DNA of 9,567 bases from Phyllobacteriaceae bacterium (GCA_012799265.1 JAAZLP010000113.1:1-9567), one strand, 5' to 3'. Shown: positions 1-8,023, counted from the first letter of the stretch. A program made the numbers and translations. Notes: generated by a model not told the origin, from the letters alone.

Positions 1-530
1 AAGAACAGCGTCGCGACGTCGAATTCACCGGCTGCAAACAGCGCCTGGACCTTTTCCGAAACTTCGGAGGCCTGGGCAAAGCCGATATTCTTCACTTCGC
101 GATAGCTGACCGTATCGATGATCAGGTTGGCGAACTGACGACGCAGGATGTCGTGGCCTTTGCGGCCGACGGTGAGGATTTTCACCGTCTTGCCCTGAGC
201 CTGCAGCTTCAACACATGATCGCGCGCCAGGCGGGCGATCGAGGAGTTGAAGGCGCCGGCCAGACCGCGCTCACCGGTGGCAACCACCAGCAGATGCACC
301 TGATCCTTGCCGTTGCCGCCGAGCAGCACCGGTGCGTTTTCCTGGCCGTCATAGACGGCGGCCAGGCTCGAGAGCACCTTGCCCATGCGCTCGGCATAGG
401 GACGGGCGGCTTCTGCAGATTCCTGGGCACGACGAAGCTTCGCCGCAGCCACCATCTGCATTGCCTTGGTGATCTTCTGGGTCGATTTGACCGAGTCGAT
501 CCGGTTCTTAAGGTCCTTTAGCGACGGCAT
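1..530 (-). CDS. atpG: ATP synthase F1 subunit gamma, 5' part (runs off left edge)
   Basis: This is the central rotor stalk of the F1F0 ATP synthase, which turns inside the alpha3beta3 head and couples proton flow to ATP synthesis at the inner membrane. The reverse strand reads from ATG at 530-528 without a stop to base 1, giving 176 complete codons of a family that is usually about 290 residues. The N-terminus MPSLKDLKNRIDSVKSTQKI followed by TKAMQMVAAAKLRRAQ is the classic gamma N-terminal helix. Further on, a TGERGLAGAFNSS stretch matches the conserved Rossmann-like domain. The C-terminal helix lies outside the window. The start is 21 bp after the atpA stop and is preceded by an AAGGAG ribosome binding site about 10 nt away, so it belongs to the same operon. 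atpD and atpC would be expected next, beyond the edge. Identity is near certain. Confidence 0.97.
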   Translation of the reverse strand, partial: MPSLKDLKNRIDSVKSTQKITKAMQMVAAAKLRRAQESAEAARPYAERMGKVLSSLAAVYDGQENAPVLLGGNGKDQVHLLVVATGERGLAGAFNSSIARLARDHVLKLQAQGKTVKILTVGRKGHDILRRQFANLIIDTVSYREVKNIGFAQASEVSEKVQALFAAGEFDVATLF

Positions 531-551
531 TGCCTGTCGTCTCCTTCAGCC

Positions 552-2084
<1,533 letters not shown>

Positions 2085-2645
2085 TTATCCGACCTCTTTC
2101 ATGGCGACTTTCATCGCGGCGAGTTTTGTCTTGAGCGAAGAGTCGATCATCTGGCTACCGACCTTCACCTGAAGGCCGCCGATGAGCGAGGGATCGACGA
2201 ATTGGTTGAGCGTCACAGTCTTGCCGAGCTTGGCCTTGAGCGTCTCAGCGAGAGCCTGAGCCTGAGCATCGGTCAGCGGCGCAGCCGAAGTTACGTCCGC
2301 AGTGGTTTCACCCCGCGCAGCAGCGGCCAGCTCGCGGAAAGCCACGATGATCTGGTCCAGTGCGAACAGGCGGCCATTCTTGGCCACGAGGCGCAGGAAA
2401 TTGGCAACCAGCTGGTTGACCTGCGCCTTGCCGAGAATGGCATCAAGGGCACTGGCCTTCACATCGCTGGAAATGACGGGGGAACGAAGATAGCGGGAAA
2501 AATCCTCGCTTTCGCCGATCAGCCGGGAGATATCGGAAAGACCGGTCTCAACCTGGGCCAACTGGTTCTCGCTCTTTGCGAGATCAAACAGCGCCGACGC
2601 ATATGGCCGCGCAATCTGGGTAAGCACTGAATTTTGCGCTGCCAA
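2085..2645 (-). CDS. atpH: ATP synthase F1 subunit delta (OSCP family)
   Basis: The delta subunit sits on top of the alpha3beta3 head and ties it to the peripheral stalk b subunits. The N-terminal RPYASALFDLAKSENQLAQV is the hallmark of the OSCP/delta helical domain. The C-terminal part carries LNQFVDPSLIGGLQVKVG followed by SQMIDSSLKTKLAAM, also typical. I chose the TTG at 2645-2643 (MAAQNSVLTQIARPYAS), which gives 186 residues, the usual alphaproteobacterial length. A GAGGGTGA element lies 7 nt upstream of it. The frame stays open upstream to a GTG at 2675 (196 residues) with a GGAG 5 nt before it. The ten extra residues look unlike the family, so I consider that start less likely but cannot exclude it. 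This is the first gene of the atpHAG(DC) operon. Confidence 0.95.
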   Translation of the reverse strand: MAAQNSVLTQIARPYASALFDLAKSENQLAQVETGLSDISRLIGESEDFSRYLRSPVISSDVKASALDAILGKAQVNQLVANFLRLVAKNGRLFALDQIIVAFRELAAAARGETTADVTSAAPLTDAQAQALAETLKAKLGKTVTLNQFVDPSLIGGLQVKVGSQMIDSSLKTKLAAMKVAMKEVG

Positions 2646-2652
2646 TGCCGCT

Positions 2653-2660
2653 TCACCCTC
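2653..2660 (-). promoter_or_regulatory. Ribosome binding site supporting the TTG start of atpH
   Basis: The reverse strand reads GAGGGTGA here, close to the 16S anti-Shine-Dalgarno complement (GAGGTGA with one extra G), with a 7-nt spacer to the TTG at 2645. It is the main sequence argument for the shorter atpH start. Confidence 0.55.
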
Positions 2661-2726
2661 TAATGTGCCGCCCACCTCGGCTCCACGGGAACCTGGGCGG
2701 TCAATGAATTGCTTGGACGTGCTCGG

Positions 2727-2752
2727 AAACGGGGTTCGAGCCGGACCCCTTT
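2727..2752 (-). promoter_or_regulatory. Possible hairpin in the atpH 5' leader
   Basis: A 5-bp GGGGT/ACCCC stem (2731-2735 with 2745-2749) has a 9-nt loop. It is extended by AAA/TTT (2727-2729 with 2750-2752) across a single bulged base. It lies between the candidate atp promoter and the atpH start, so it would be transcribed in the leader. There is no long U-tract after it, so it is not a clear terminator. A modest RNA structure is all the sequence shows, and any regulatory role is a guess. Confidence 0.3.
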
Positions 2753-2765
2753 AAAGTCGGGCCCG

Positions 2766-2794
2766 CTCTAACACAGGCAAAGCCGGCCACGCAA
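2766..2794 (-). promoter_or_regulatory. Candidate sigma-70-type promoter of the atp operon
   Basis: On the reverse strand TTGCGT (2794-2789) and TTAGAG (2771-2766) are separated by exactly 17 bp. This is an acceptable housekeeping promoter for an alphaproteobacterium, where -35 is the better conserved box. It would give a leader of roughly 110-115 nt before atpH. It is the best pair I found in the 340-bp gap, but match quality is moderate and no start site can be proved from sequence. Confidence 0.4.
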
Positions 2795-2986
2795 GGCTCC
2801 GGAACCGGATTCGAACGCGGCGAAAGTGTCGCAGTTTGAATCCACACAAAAGATTGCCCGAGCCTGTGGAGAAATTGGCGCCGGGAGGCACTGGTGGAGT
2901 CAAGTTTTCCCGCCCCACGCGGCCTGCAAATTATTCGGGCATAACGATTCGCGGGCCGATGGCGGCAGATATCTTTGTGGAGCCGC

Positions 2987-3292
2987 TCAGGCCGATTTCT
3001 TGTTTTTCTTGAGGCTCTCGGCAAGCACCGCATTCATGCGCGTCTGCCAGCCGGGACCCTCTGCCTTGAATCCATCGACAACCGCCTGATCGAGGCGCAG
3101 GCTCACGGCAACTTTGGGGACCTCGGATTTCGGCCGTCCCGGCAAAGGCAGGCCGCGTTCGGCAAAGAACTGCTTGCCCGGAATCGAGCGCCGCATTGAT
3201 TCCTCGGTCAATTCAGGCGTGTCTTCGTCCGGCACCCCATAGATCGGATGGTCTTCCGGCAATGATTTGAGGCGCTTGCGGTCATAGGTCAT
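2987..3292 (-). CDS. brnA: BrnA-family antitoxin (ribbon-helix-helix)
   Basis: This is the antitoxin of a type II toxin-antitoxin pair. In the family it binds and neutralises BrnT and, as a ribbon-helix-helix protein, represses its own operon. The 101-residue product has a charged, proline-containing N-terminal half that in this family would contact the toxin. It then shows the family hallmark PKVAVSLRLDQAVVDGFKAE (59-78) followed by GPGWQTRMNAVL (79-90). That corresponds to a DNA-contacting strand (about 61-67), a helix, a GPGW turn and a second helix. The C-terminus ends in a lysine-rich SLKKNKKSA tail. The ATG overlaps the end of brnT by 11 bp and has only a weak ribosome binding site, suggesting coupled translation. 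The toxin-first gene order is usual for brnTA. Assignment is by motif recognition. Confidence 0.93.
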   Translation of the reverse strand: MTYDRKRLKSLPEDHPIYGVPDEDTPELTEESMRRSIPGKQFFAERGLPLPGRPKSEVPKVAVSLRLDQAVVDGFKAEGPGWQTRMNAVLAESLKKNKKSA

Positions 3293-3548
3293 ATCGCAGG
3301 TAATCCCGTCGATTAAATCGCCTCATGGTGATGATGCGAACCCTGTCTCCACGCATCGTGAATGCGATGTGATAGCCAATTCCGTCCTCAGCAAGGCCCC
3401 GGGCAAGAAAGCGATCCTCGCCATAGTCCTGGCGTGTGTCCGGCTCAATAATGGCCTCGGCCCAGAGAAAACTTGCCGCGAGCTCAAAGCTCACGCCGTG
3501 CTTCGCCTCATTGGCCTTGCACTTGGCCTCATCCCATTCGAAGTCCAT
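3282..3548 (-). CDS. brnT: BrnT-family toxin (RelE-fold ribonuclease)
   Basis: This is the toxin partner of BrnA. Characterised BrnT proteins are small RelE-like ribonucleases that cut RNA and halt growth when free of antitoxin. The 88-residue product begins with the family motif FEWDEAKCKANEAKHGVSFE (3-22). It ends with the typical basic strand and tail RIITMRRFNRRDYLRYDL, where family members usually have RIISAR..RR. Length is normal and the frame is intact, so the toxin looks functional, although activity cannot be judged from sequence. A GAGAGGG ribosome binding site lies 4 nt before the ATG at 3548. The gene starts 60 bp after the priA stop, with its own promoter and an 18-bp palindrome in that gap. 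The module therefore appears to be an independent cassette beside housekeeping genes. Confidence 0.94.
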   Translation of the reverse strand: MDFEWDEAKCKANEAKHGVSFELAASFLWAEAIIEPDTRQDYGEDRFLARGLAEDGIGYHIAFTMRGDRVRIITMRRFNRRDYLRYDL

Positions 3549-3559
3549 CGAGCCCTCTC

Positions 3560-3588
3560 AATGTAGTTCGTCACGGTCGGCACGTCAA
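3560..3588 (-). promoter_or_regulatory. Candidate brnTA promoter
   Basis: The reverse strand reads TTGACG (3588-3583), a 17-bp spacer and TACATT (3565-3560). The -35 matches the consensus at 5 of 6 positions and the -10 at 4 of 6. The -35 box touches the 18-bp palindrome at 3589-3606. Transcription would begin very near the ribosome binding site, leaving a very short leader, which is a weakness of this call. Confidence 0.5.
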
Positions 3589-3606
3589 TTTTTGTATATA
3601 CAAAAA
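3589..3606. promoter_or_regulatory. Perfect 18-bp palindrome, likely BrnA operator
   Basis: TTTTTGTATATACAAAAA is perfectly self-complementary over 18 bp and sits 2 bp from the priA stop codon, immediately upstream of the candidate brnTA -35 box. BrnA-type antitoxins are dimeric ribbon-helix-helix repressors that bind palindromes in their own promoters. Position and symmetry therefore make this the obvious operator. It lacks a GC-rich stem, so it is not a terminator for priA. Its TATATA core could alternatively act as a -10 box. Confidence 0.6.
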
Positions 3607-3608
3607 AC

Positions 3609-5777
3609 CTACATGAAACTCATGGGATCAATATCGATCTGGACCTTGAGATCGCCGCGCGGCTGCTCGGCGCTGGCCAGCCAGAATCGCACATAGCCGG
3701 AGAGATCAAAATCCTTCCCGGACTGGGCGAGTAGTCGAACCCGATGGCGTCCCCTGATCATGGAGACCGGCGCATCTGCCGGCCCAAAGAGGCGAACCCC
3801 TTCAGCCATCGGCGCAAAGGAGAGCATGCGACGCGCAAAACCCATGGCGGTTTGCTGCTCATTGGCCGAGATGATCAGCGCGGCCAACCGGCCAAAGGGC
3901 GGCATCCCGCCCGCTTCCCGCGCCGCAAGCTCCTGAGCGTAAAAGGCTTCCCGGTCGCCATTGACCATCGCCCGCATCACCGGGTGATCGGGGTGATAGG
4001 TCTGGAGGAACGCCTTGCCGTGGCGGGATGCGCGACCGGCACGACCTGCCACCTGGGTCAGGATCTGGAATGTCCTTTCCGCCGCCCGCGGATCACCATG
4101 GGCAAGACCCAGATCGGCGTCCAGCACCCCCACCACGGAGAGCTTTTCGAAGTGGTGACCTTTCGAAACCAACTGGGTGCCGATGATGAGATCAAACTCA
4201 CCCCTTTCAATTTCGGCAAACCGGTCTCGCAATTGAGCATGGCTTCCCATGTCGGTTGAAAGGAGAACACGACGCGCATCGGGGAATCGCACCGCCGCCT
4301 CTTCGGCCACACGCTCGATCCCCGGTCCCACCGCCACGAGGCTTTCCGTATCACCACATTCGCTACAGGCTTTCGGCGTGCGCATTTCATGGCCGCAATG
4401 ATGGCACATGAGGACGCCGCGGAAGCGATGCTCCACCATCCAGGCCGAGCAATCAGGGCATTGATATTGATGGCCGCAGGACCGGCATAGAGTTAGCGGG
4501 GCATAACCGCGCCGGTTGAGAAACAGCAGCGCCTGATCACCCCGTTCGAGCGCCGCAAAGATTTCGCGGGCCAGGGACGGTGCGATCCATTCGCCTTTCT
4601 CCGGCCCGTCGGTTCGCATATCGATAGCGGTCACATCGGGCATGGCGGCCGCCGCAAAGCGGCTTTCGAGCCGCACATGGGCGTAACGGCCCTGATTGGC
4701 ATTGTTGCGTGATTCGACAGAAGGCGTGGCCGAGGAGAGAACCACCCGCGCCTTGGCAAACTGCGCCCGCACGATGGCCATGTCGCGCGCATGATAGGTA
4801 AAGCCGTCGGACTGCTTATAGGCCCCGTCATGCTCTTCATCGAGCACCAGCAGACCCAGTTCCCGAAACGGCAGGAACAGCGCCGAGCGCGCCCCGACGA
4901 CCGCCCGCACCGTGCCATCCAGCACACCCCGCCAGACCTTGGCGCGCTGCGCCGGCGTCATGTCGGAATGCCATTCGGCCGGCCGAGCCTCAAAGCGCCT
5001 TGTGAAGCGCTCGATGAATGTATTGGTGAGCGCAATTTCCGGCAGCAGGATCAGTGCCTGCCGCCCAGCGCGCAGCGTGTCAGCGACCGCCTCGAAGAAG
5101 ACTTCGGTCTTGCCGCCGCCGGTCACGCCATCCAGCAGCGCGACGCCAAACTGCTGGGCATCGAGCGCCAAGATTTGGTCCAGCGCAGCCTGCTGTTCGG
5201 CACTGAGCTTTGCCGGATTGCCATCAGGGTCAGGCGGCAGAACCACGGGCGGCGCGGGAATTTCGATCCGTTCGACCGCTCCTGCCCGCTCCAGCCCCTC
5301 AATGACCGAACTCGACACCCCACTCGCCCCGATCAAGGCCGGCTTGGGCCAGGCCATGTCGTCCATAAGCGTATCGAGGACACGCAGCCGCGCCGGCGTC
5401 AGCTTCTCAGGTTCGTGCCCGGTTCGGCGATAAGCGATGACCGGCTTTGGCGCATCAAGAGCTTCGGGCGATCGCAGCACCCCGCGCAAGACCTGCCCCG
5501 GCGCCGCCAGCGTATAGCGCGCGACCCATTCCACCAGTCGCAGCAGCTCCTCGCTCAGCGCCGGCACATCAAAGACCTGGGTAATATCCCTCAGGCGATT
5601 GTGGGCGATATTGTCTTTTGGCGGTCCCCAAACGACGCCAAGGGTCAGTCTTGGCCCCAGCGGCACGGCAACAATCGACCCTCGGGTGACAACCATCCCG
5701 TGGGGCACGCGATAGCTATAGGGGCCATCAACGGCCACCCCCACCATCACAGATACGATATTGTCCACTGCCAGCAT
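3609..5777 (-). CDS. priA: Primosomal protein N' (replication restart helicase PriA)
   Basis: PriA recognises stalled or D-loop forks and reloads the replisome using 3'-5' superfamily 2 helicase activity. Numbered from the chosen start (722 residues, normal length), the order is: N-terminal 3'-end-binding domain with DGPYSYRVP; a winged-helix region; Walker A GVTGGGKT at 217-224; the DEEHD box at 313-317; eight zinc-binding cysteines in four CxxC pairs (431/434, 440/443, 458/461, 471/474); then GTQLVSKGHHF; and GRAGR motif VI at 578-582. All catalytic elements are present. I start at the ATG 5777-5775 (MLAVDNIVSVMV), which matches where the family begins. The open frame continues to a GTG at 5849, but those 24 residues look unrelated and lack a ribosome site. 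The gene diverges from xerC, a common arrangement in Rhizobiales. Confidence 0.97.
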   Translation of the reverse strand: MLAVDNIVSVMVGVAVDGPYSYRVPHGMVVTRGSIVAVPLGPRLTLGVVWGPPKDNIAHNRLRDITQVFDVPALSEELLRLVEWVARYTLAAPGQVLRGVLRSPEALDAPKPVIAYRRTGHEPEKLTPARLRVLDTLMDDMAWPKPALIGASGVSSSVIEGLERAGAVERIEIPAPPVVLPPDPDGNPAKLSAEQQAALDQILALDAQQFGVALLDGVTGGGKTEVFFEAVADTLRAGRQALILLPEIALTNTFIERFTRRFEARPAEWHSDMTPAQRAKVWRGVLDGTVRAVVGARSALFLPFRELGLLVLDEEHDGAYKQSDGFTYHARDMAIVRAQFAKARVVLSSATPSVESRNNANQGRYAHVRLESRFAAAAMPDVTAIDMRTDGPEKGEWIAPSLAREIFAALERGDQALLFLNRRGYAPLTLCRSCGHQYQCPDCSAWMVEHRFRGVLMCHHCGHEMRTPKACSECGDTESLVAVGPGIERVAEEAAVRFPDARRVLLSTDMGSHAQLRDRFAEIERGEFDLIIGTQLVSKGHHFEKLSVVGVLDADLGLAHGDPRAAERTFQILTQVAGRAGRASRHGKAFLQTYHPDHPVMRAMVNGDREAFYAQELAAREAGGMPPFGRLAALIISANEQQTAMGFARRMLSFAPMAEGVRLFGPADAPVSMIRGRHRVRLLAQSGKDFDLSGYVRFWLASAEQPRGDLKVQIDIDPMSFM

Positions 5778-5801
5778 GGCGTCTCTAATTTTTCGACGCG
5801 G

Positions 5802-5830
5802 ACCATATTGGCGCGCGCCGATTCTCACAA
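5802..5830 (-). promoter_or_regulatory. Candidate priA promoter
   Basis: On the reverse strand TTGTGA (5830-5825), a 17-bp spacer containing GGCGCGCGCC, and TATGGT (5807-5802) lie 25 bp upstream of the chosen priA ATG. Each box matches consensus at 4 of 6 positions. A GATTC (GANTC) site at 5820-5824 abuts the -35. This position also argues against the upstream GTG start for priA, which would lie before the promoter. Confidence 0.45.
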
Positions 5831-5941
5831 AAGGCGAGAAACCGTTCACCTATTGTTCATGCCAGCACATAACAGGCGCATGACGGATTGAGAAGCCGCT
5901 TGTCCAGAGATTGCTAACCCTCCTCTGCCTAGATTAGCCCC

Positions 5942-6871
5942 ATGACCGACAGCGCCTTTGCCACCGACGACTTCATCCGTTCCCGCATCTCCGACTGGCT
6001 GCGCGATCTGGGCTCGGTGCGCCGCCTTTCGCCCCGGACACTCGAAGCCTATGGCCGCGATCTCGGCCAGTTCATGAGTTTTCTCTCAAGTCATATGGGC
6101 GGCCCGGTCTCCCTGGAATTCCTTCAGCAGCTCCGCGGCGCCGATATTCGCGCCTTCATGGCGCAGCGTCGCAATGAAACGCTCGGCTCGCGCTCCCTCG
6201 CCCGCGTGCTCTCGGCGCTCAAGAGCTTCTTCGGCTTCCTTGAACGCGAGGGCACGCTGACCACCGAAGCGCTCAATGTCATTCGCACCCCGAAAATCCC
6301 GCGCTCGCTGCCAAAGGCGCTTACCGTCGTCGAAGCGCGCGACACGATAGAGGCCACCGCCGAGCTTGAAGACCGCCCCTGGGTCGCTGCGCGCGACATG
6401 GCCGTCATCTCGCTCTGCTATGGCGCGGGCCTTCGTATCTCGGAAGCTCTTGCGCTGACCCCTGCCGATCTCGAATCCGACACTTTGCGCATCACCGGCA
6501 AGGGGGGCAAAATCCGCATGGTGCCGCTCATCGCGCCCGTGCGCGCCCCGATCGAAACGTACCGCAAGCTTTGTCCGTTCATAATTCGTTCATCTGAGCC
6601 CCTTTTCCGAGGTGTGCGCGGCGGCGTCCTCTCTCCCCGGCTCATCCAATTGCGCATGCAGCAGCTCCGCTCCGCCCTCGGATTACCCCCCTCGGCGACC
6701 CCGCACGCGCTGCGCCATTCCTTCGCCACCCACCTCCTCGGCAAAGGCGGCGATCTCCGCGCAATCCAGGAATTGCTAGGCCATTCAAGCCTTTCCACCA
6801 CCCAGATCTATACCGCCGTCGACACCGAACGCCTGCTCGAAAGCTACGCCCAGGCCCATCCGCGCGGCTGA
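5942..6871 (+). CDS. xerC: Tyrosine recombinase XerC (chromosome dimer resolution)
   Basis: XerC works with XerD and FtsK at dif near the terminus to resolve chromosome dimers into monomers. The 309-residue protein has an N-terminal SAM-like core-binding domain (about 10-105, including RRLSPRTLEAYGRDL). The C-terminal catalytic domain has a complete active site: R165 in GAGLRISEAL, K187 in TGKGGK, H255 and R258 in HALRHSF, H281 in LLGHSSLS, and nucleophile Y290 in QIYTAVD. Spacing of these residues matches E. coli XerD. I call it XerC rather than XerD or a phage integrase because of length, the C-terminal YAQAHPRG, and its place beside priA as in other Rhizobiales. The start codon has no recognisable ribosome binding site, but the encoded N-terminus fits the family. 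Confidence 0.95.
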   Translation: MTDSAFATDDFIRSRISDWLRDLGSVRRLSPRTLEAYGRDLGQFMSFLSSHMGGPVSLEFLQQLRGADIRAFMAQRRNETLGSRSLARVLSALKSFFGFLEREGTLTTEALNVIRTPKIPRSLPKALTVVEARDTIEATAELEDRPWVAARDMAVISLCYGAGLRISEALALTPADLESDTLRITGKGGKIRMVPLIAPVRAPIETYRKLCPFIIRSSEPLFRGVRGGVLSPRLIQLRMQQLRSALGLPPSATPHALRHSFATHLLGKGGDLRAIQELLGHSSLSTTQIYTAVDTERLLESYAQAHPRG

Positions 6872-6949
6872 CAACTGGACGAAATCCCCCGATCCGGGCT
6901 TTCAGCCCCCCGCTCTCCGGCGTAGTCCTCAAGGGGAAAGCGCAGGGCT

Positions 6950-7873
6950 ATGACACCTTCAAAATCTACCGGCATCGACGTTTTTGGCTATAGCTTAGCC
7001 CTTGTCGGCGCAGCACTTTTTGCCACCAAGGGCATCTTCATCAAGCTCGCCTTTGCCGCTGGTGTCTCGACCGAAGCGACCCTGGCGCTACGCATGCTGG
7101 TCGCCCTGCCCGTCTATCTCGTCATCATGGCGACCCTGCTCCGCCGCAACCCAGAACTCGTCAAGCTCCTGCAACCAAAGCAGATTCTGGCCGCGATGGC
7201 CGTCGGCATCCTGGGCTATTACATTTCCAGCTATCTCGACTTCGCCGGTCTCGCCTTCGTTTCCGCCCAATATGCCCGCCTGGTCCTCTTCACCTACCCC
7301 TTCTTCGTCTTCCTGTTCGGCATCTGGTTTTTCGGCGATCGCATGAACTGGAAGCTGATCCCGCCCATGCTGGTGACCTATCTAGGTCTTGTCGTCATCT
7401 TTGCCTGGAACTTGACCGCTGAGCCTGATGGCCTCGTGCTCGGGAGCATCCTGGTGCTGTGCTCTGCGCTCACTTTTGCGCTTTATCAGCATCTTGCACG
7501 GCAGCAGATGAAGGTTTTGGGCTCGGCGCTTTTTACCTGCATCGGCATGTCCACCGCGTCAGTTCTGGCCATTTCACAGAGCGCCATCATGGATGGCCCA
7601 TCAACCTGGCTGAGCTTTTCTCCCTATGTCTGGTTCCTCGCCCTGCTGCTCGGCGTGGTCAGTACGGTCCTGCCGTCGTTCTGCATCAACAACGCCATAA
7701 CGCGCATTGGCGTGCGCACGACGGCAGCGACGGGCTCATTCGGCCCCATCATCACGACAATTCTGGCCGTGGTAATCCTCGGTGAAGACTTCACCATCTT
7801 CCACGCCATCGGCACCGGCCTCGTCCTCTTCGGCTGCTGGCGCTTCATGCATCACGACACCCGCGCGAGATAA
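6950..7873 (+). CDS. EamA/DMT-superfamily permease, substrate unknown
   Basis: This is an inner-membrane transporter of the drug/metabolite superfamily. The 307-residue product is almost entirely hydrophobic, with about ten predicted membrane segments in two homologous halves (EamA repeats, roughly 14-150 and 162-298). Visible family marks include GAALFATKGIFIKLAF in the first helix (19-34), the ALRMLVALPVYL stretch in TM2, and a conserved ILGEDFTIFHAIGTGLVLFG end of repeat two (276-295). EamA proteins export amino acids, metabolites or drugs, and a few import; substrate cannot be read from sequence. The ATG at 6950 is preceded by CAGGG close by and AAGGGG about 14 nt upstream. It follows xerC by 78 bp on the same strand, which may be read through, but there is no functional link. 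Its stop codon lies inside a terminator-like hairpin. Confidence 0.9.
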   Translation: MTPSKSTGIDVFGYSLALVGAALFATKGIFIKLAFAAGVSTEATLALRMLVALPVYLVIMATLLRRNPELVKLLQPKQILAAMAVGILGYYISSYLDFAGLAFVSAQYARLVLFTYPFFVFLFGIWFFGDRMNWKLIPPMLVTYLGLVVIFAWNLTAEPDGLVLGSILVLCSALTFALYQHLARQQMKVLGSALFTCIGMSTASVLAISQSAIMDGPSTWLSFSPYVWFLALLLGVVSTVLPSFCINNAITRIGVRTTAATGSFGPIITTILAVVILGEDFTIFHAIGTGLVLFGCWRFMHHDTRAR

Positions 7874-7890
7874 TTTGCGCGTGGGGTTTT
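7860..7890 (+). terminator. Probable intrinsic terminator overlapping the EamA stop codon
   Basis: CCCGCGCG (7860-7867) pairs with CGCGTGGGG (7878-7886), giving eight pairs including one G-T, with one bulged G. The loop is about 10 nt and contains the TAA stop, and four Ts (7887-7890) follow. The short T-tract makes it a moderate terminator. It separates the permease from the repeat-protein gene. Confidence 0.5.
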
Positions 7891-8012
7891 GACTGCCCTA
7901 ATGCCGCTATAAGCTTGTCAGACATTGCGGATGGGGAACGGCGCGATATGCTACCGACACCCAGAAACAGGGCTTTCATGCGCCATTTCAACCCGGCATG
8001 CTGGTGGCGATG

Positions 8013-8018
8013 AGGAGG
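8013..8018 (+). promoter_or_regulatory. Strong ribosome binding site fixing the start of the repeat protein
   Basis: A perfect AGGAGG lies 5 nt before the ATG at 8024. It decides the start over the upstream in-frame ATG at 7925, which lacks such a site and would bury the signal peptide 33 residues inside the protein. Confidence 0.85.
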
Positions 8019-8023
8019 GAACA

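Larger units (their letters stand above)
2646..2986. other. Non-coding gap between brnA and atpH
   Basis: This 341-bp stretch holds no convincing gene. A reverse-strand frame of 110 codons (2701-3033) overlaps brnA, is rich in Arg, Ser and Pro, and resembles nothing I know. The stretch contains the candidate atp promoter, a leader hairpin and four GANTC sites (2808, 2838, 2897, 2946). I see no intrinsic terminator after brnA, so brnTA transcripts could continue into atpHAG. Confidence 0.7.

Noticed and set aside
2731..2820. TTCGAGCC and GATTCGAAC words resembling tRNA T-loops
   Set aside because: Neither has a pairing T-stem, and no anticodon or D arm could be found around them, so no tRNA or clear tRNA-derived attachment site.
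2701..3033. Reverse-strand frame of 110 codons between brnA and atpH
   Set aside because: It overlaps brnA by 47 bp in another frame, has odd composition and covers the likely atp promoter.
3589..3606. Palindrome considered as a priA terminator
   Set aside because: The stem is almost all A-T with no GC core, and it adjoins the brnTA promoter, so an operator is the better reading.
4800..5200. PriA Walker A reading GVTGGGKT instead of the common GVTGSGKT
   Set aside because: The changed position is a free residue in the GxxxxGKT consensus; the lysine and threonine are intact, so no functional loss is indicated.
5778..5849. Upstream GTG start extending PriA by 24 residues
   Set aside because: No ribosome binding site, family proteins begin near MLAVDNIV, and a candidate promoter lies within this stretch.
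4791..5891. Forward open frame of 366 codons opposite priA
   Set aside because: It is antisense to well-conserved helicase motifs, has no family likeness, and would cross the priA promoter region.
6896..6908. GGGCT-TTC-AGCCC hairpin between xerC and the permease gene
   Set aside because: The stem is only 5 bp and no T-tract follows, so it is not supported as a terminator.
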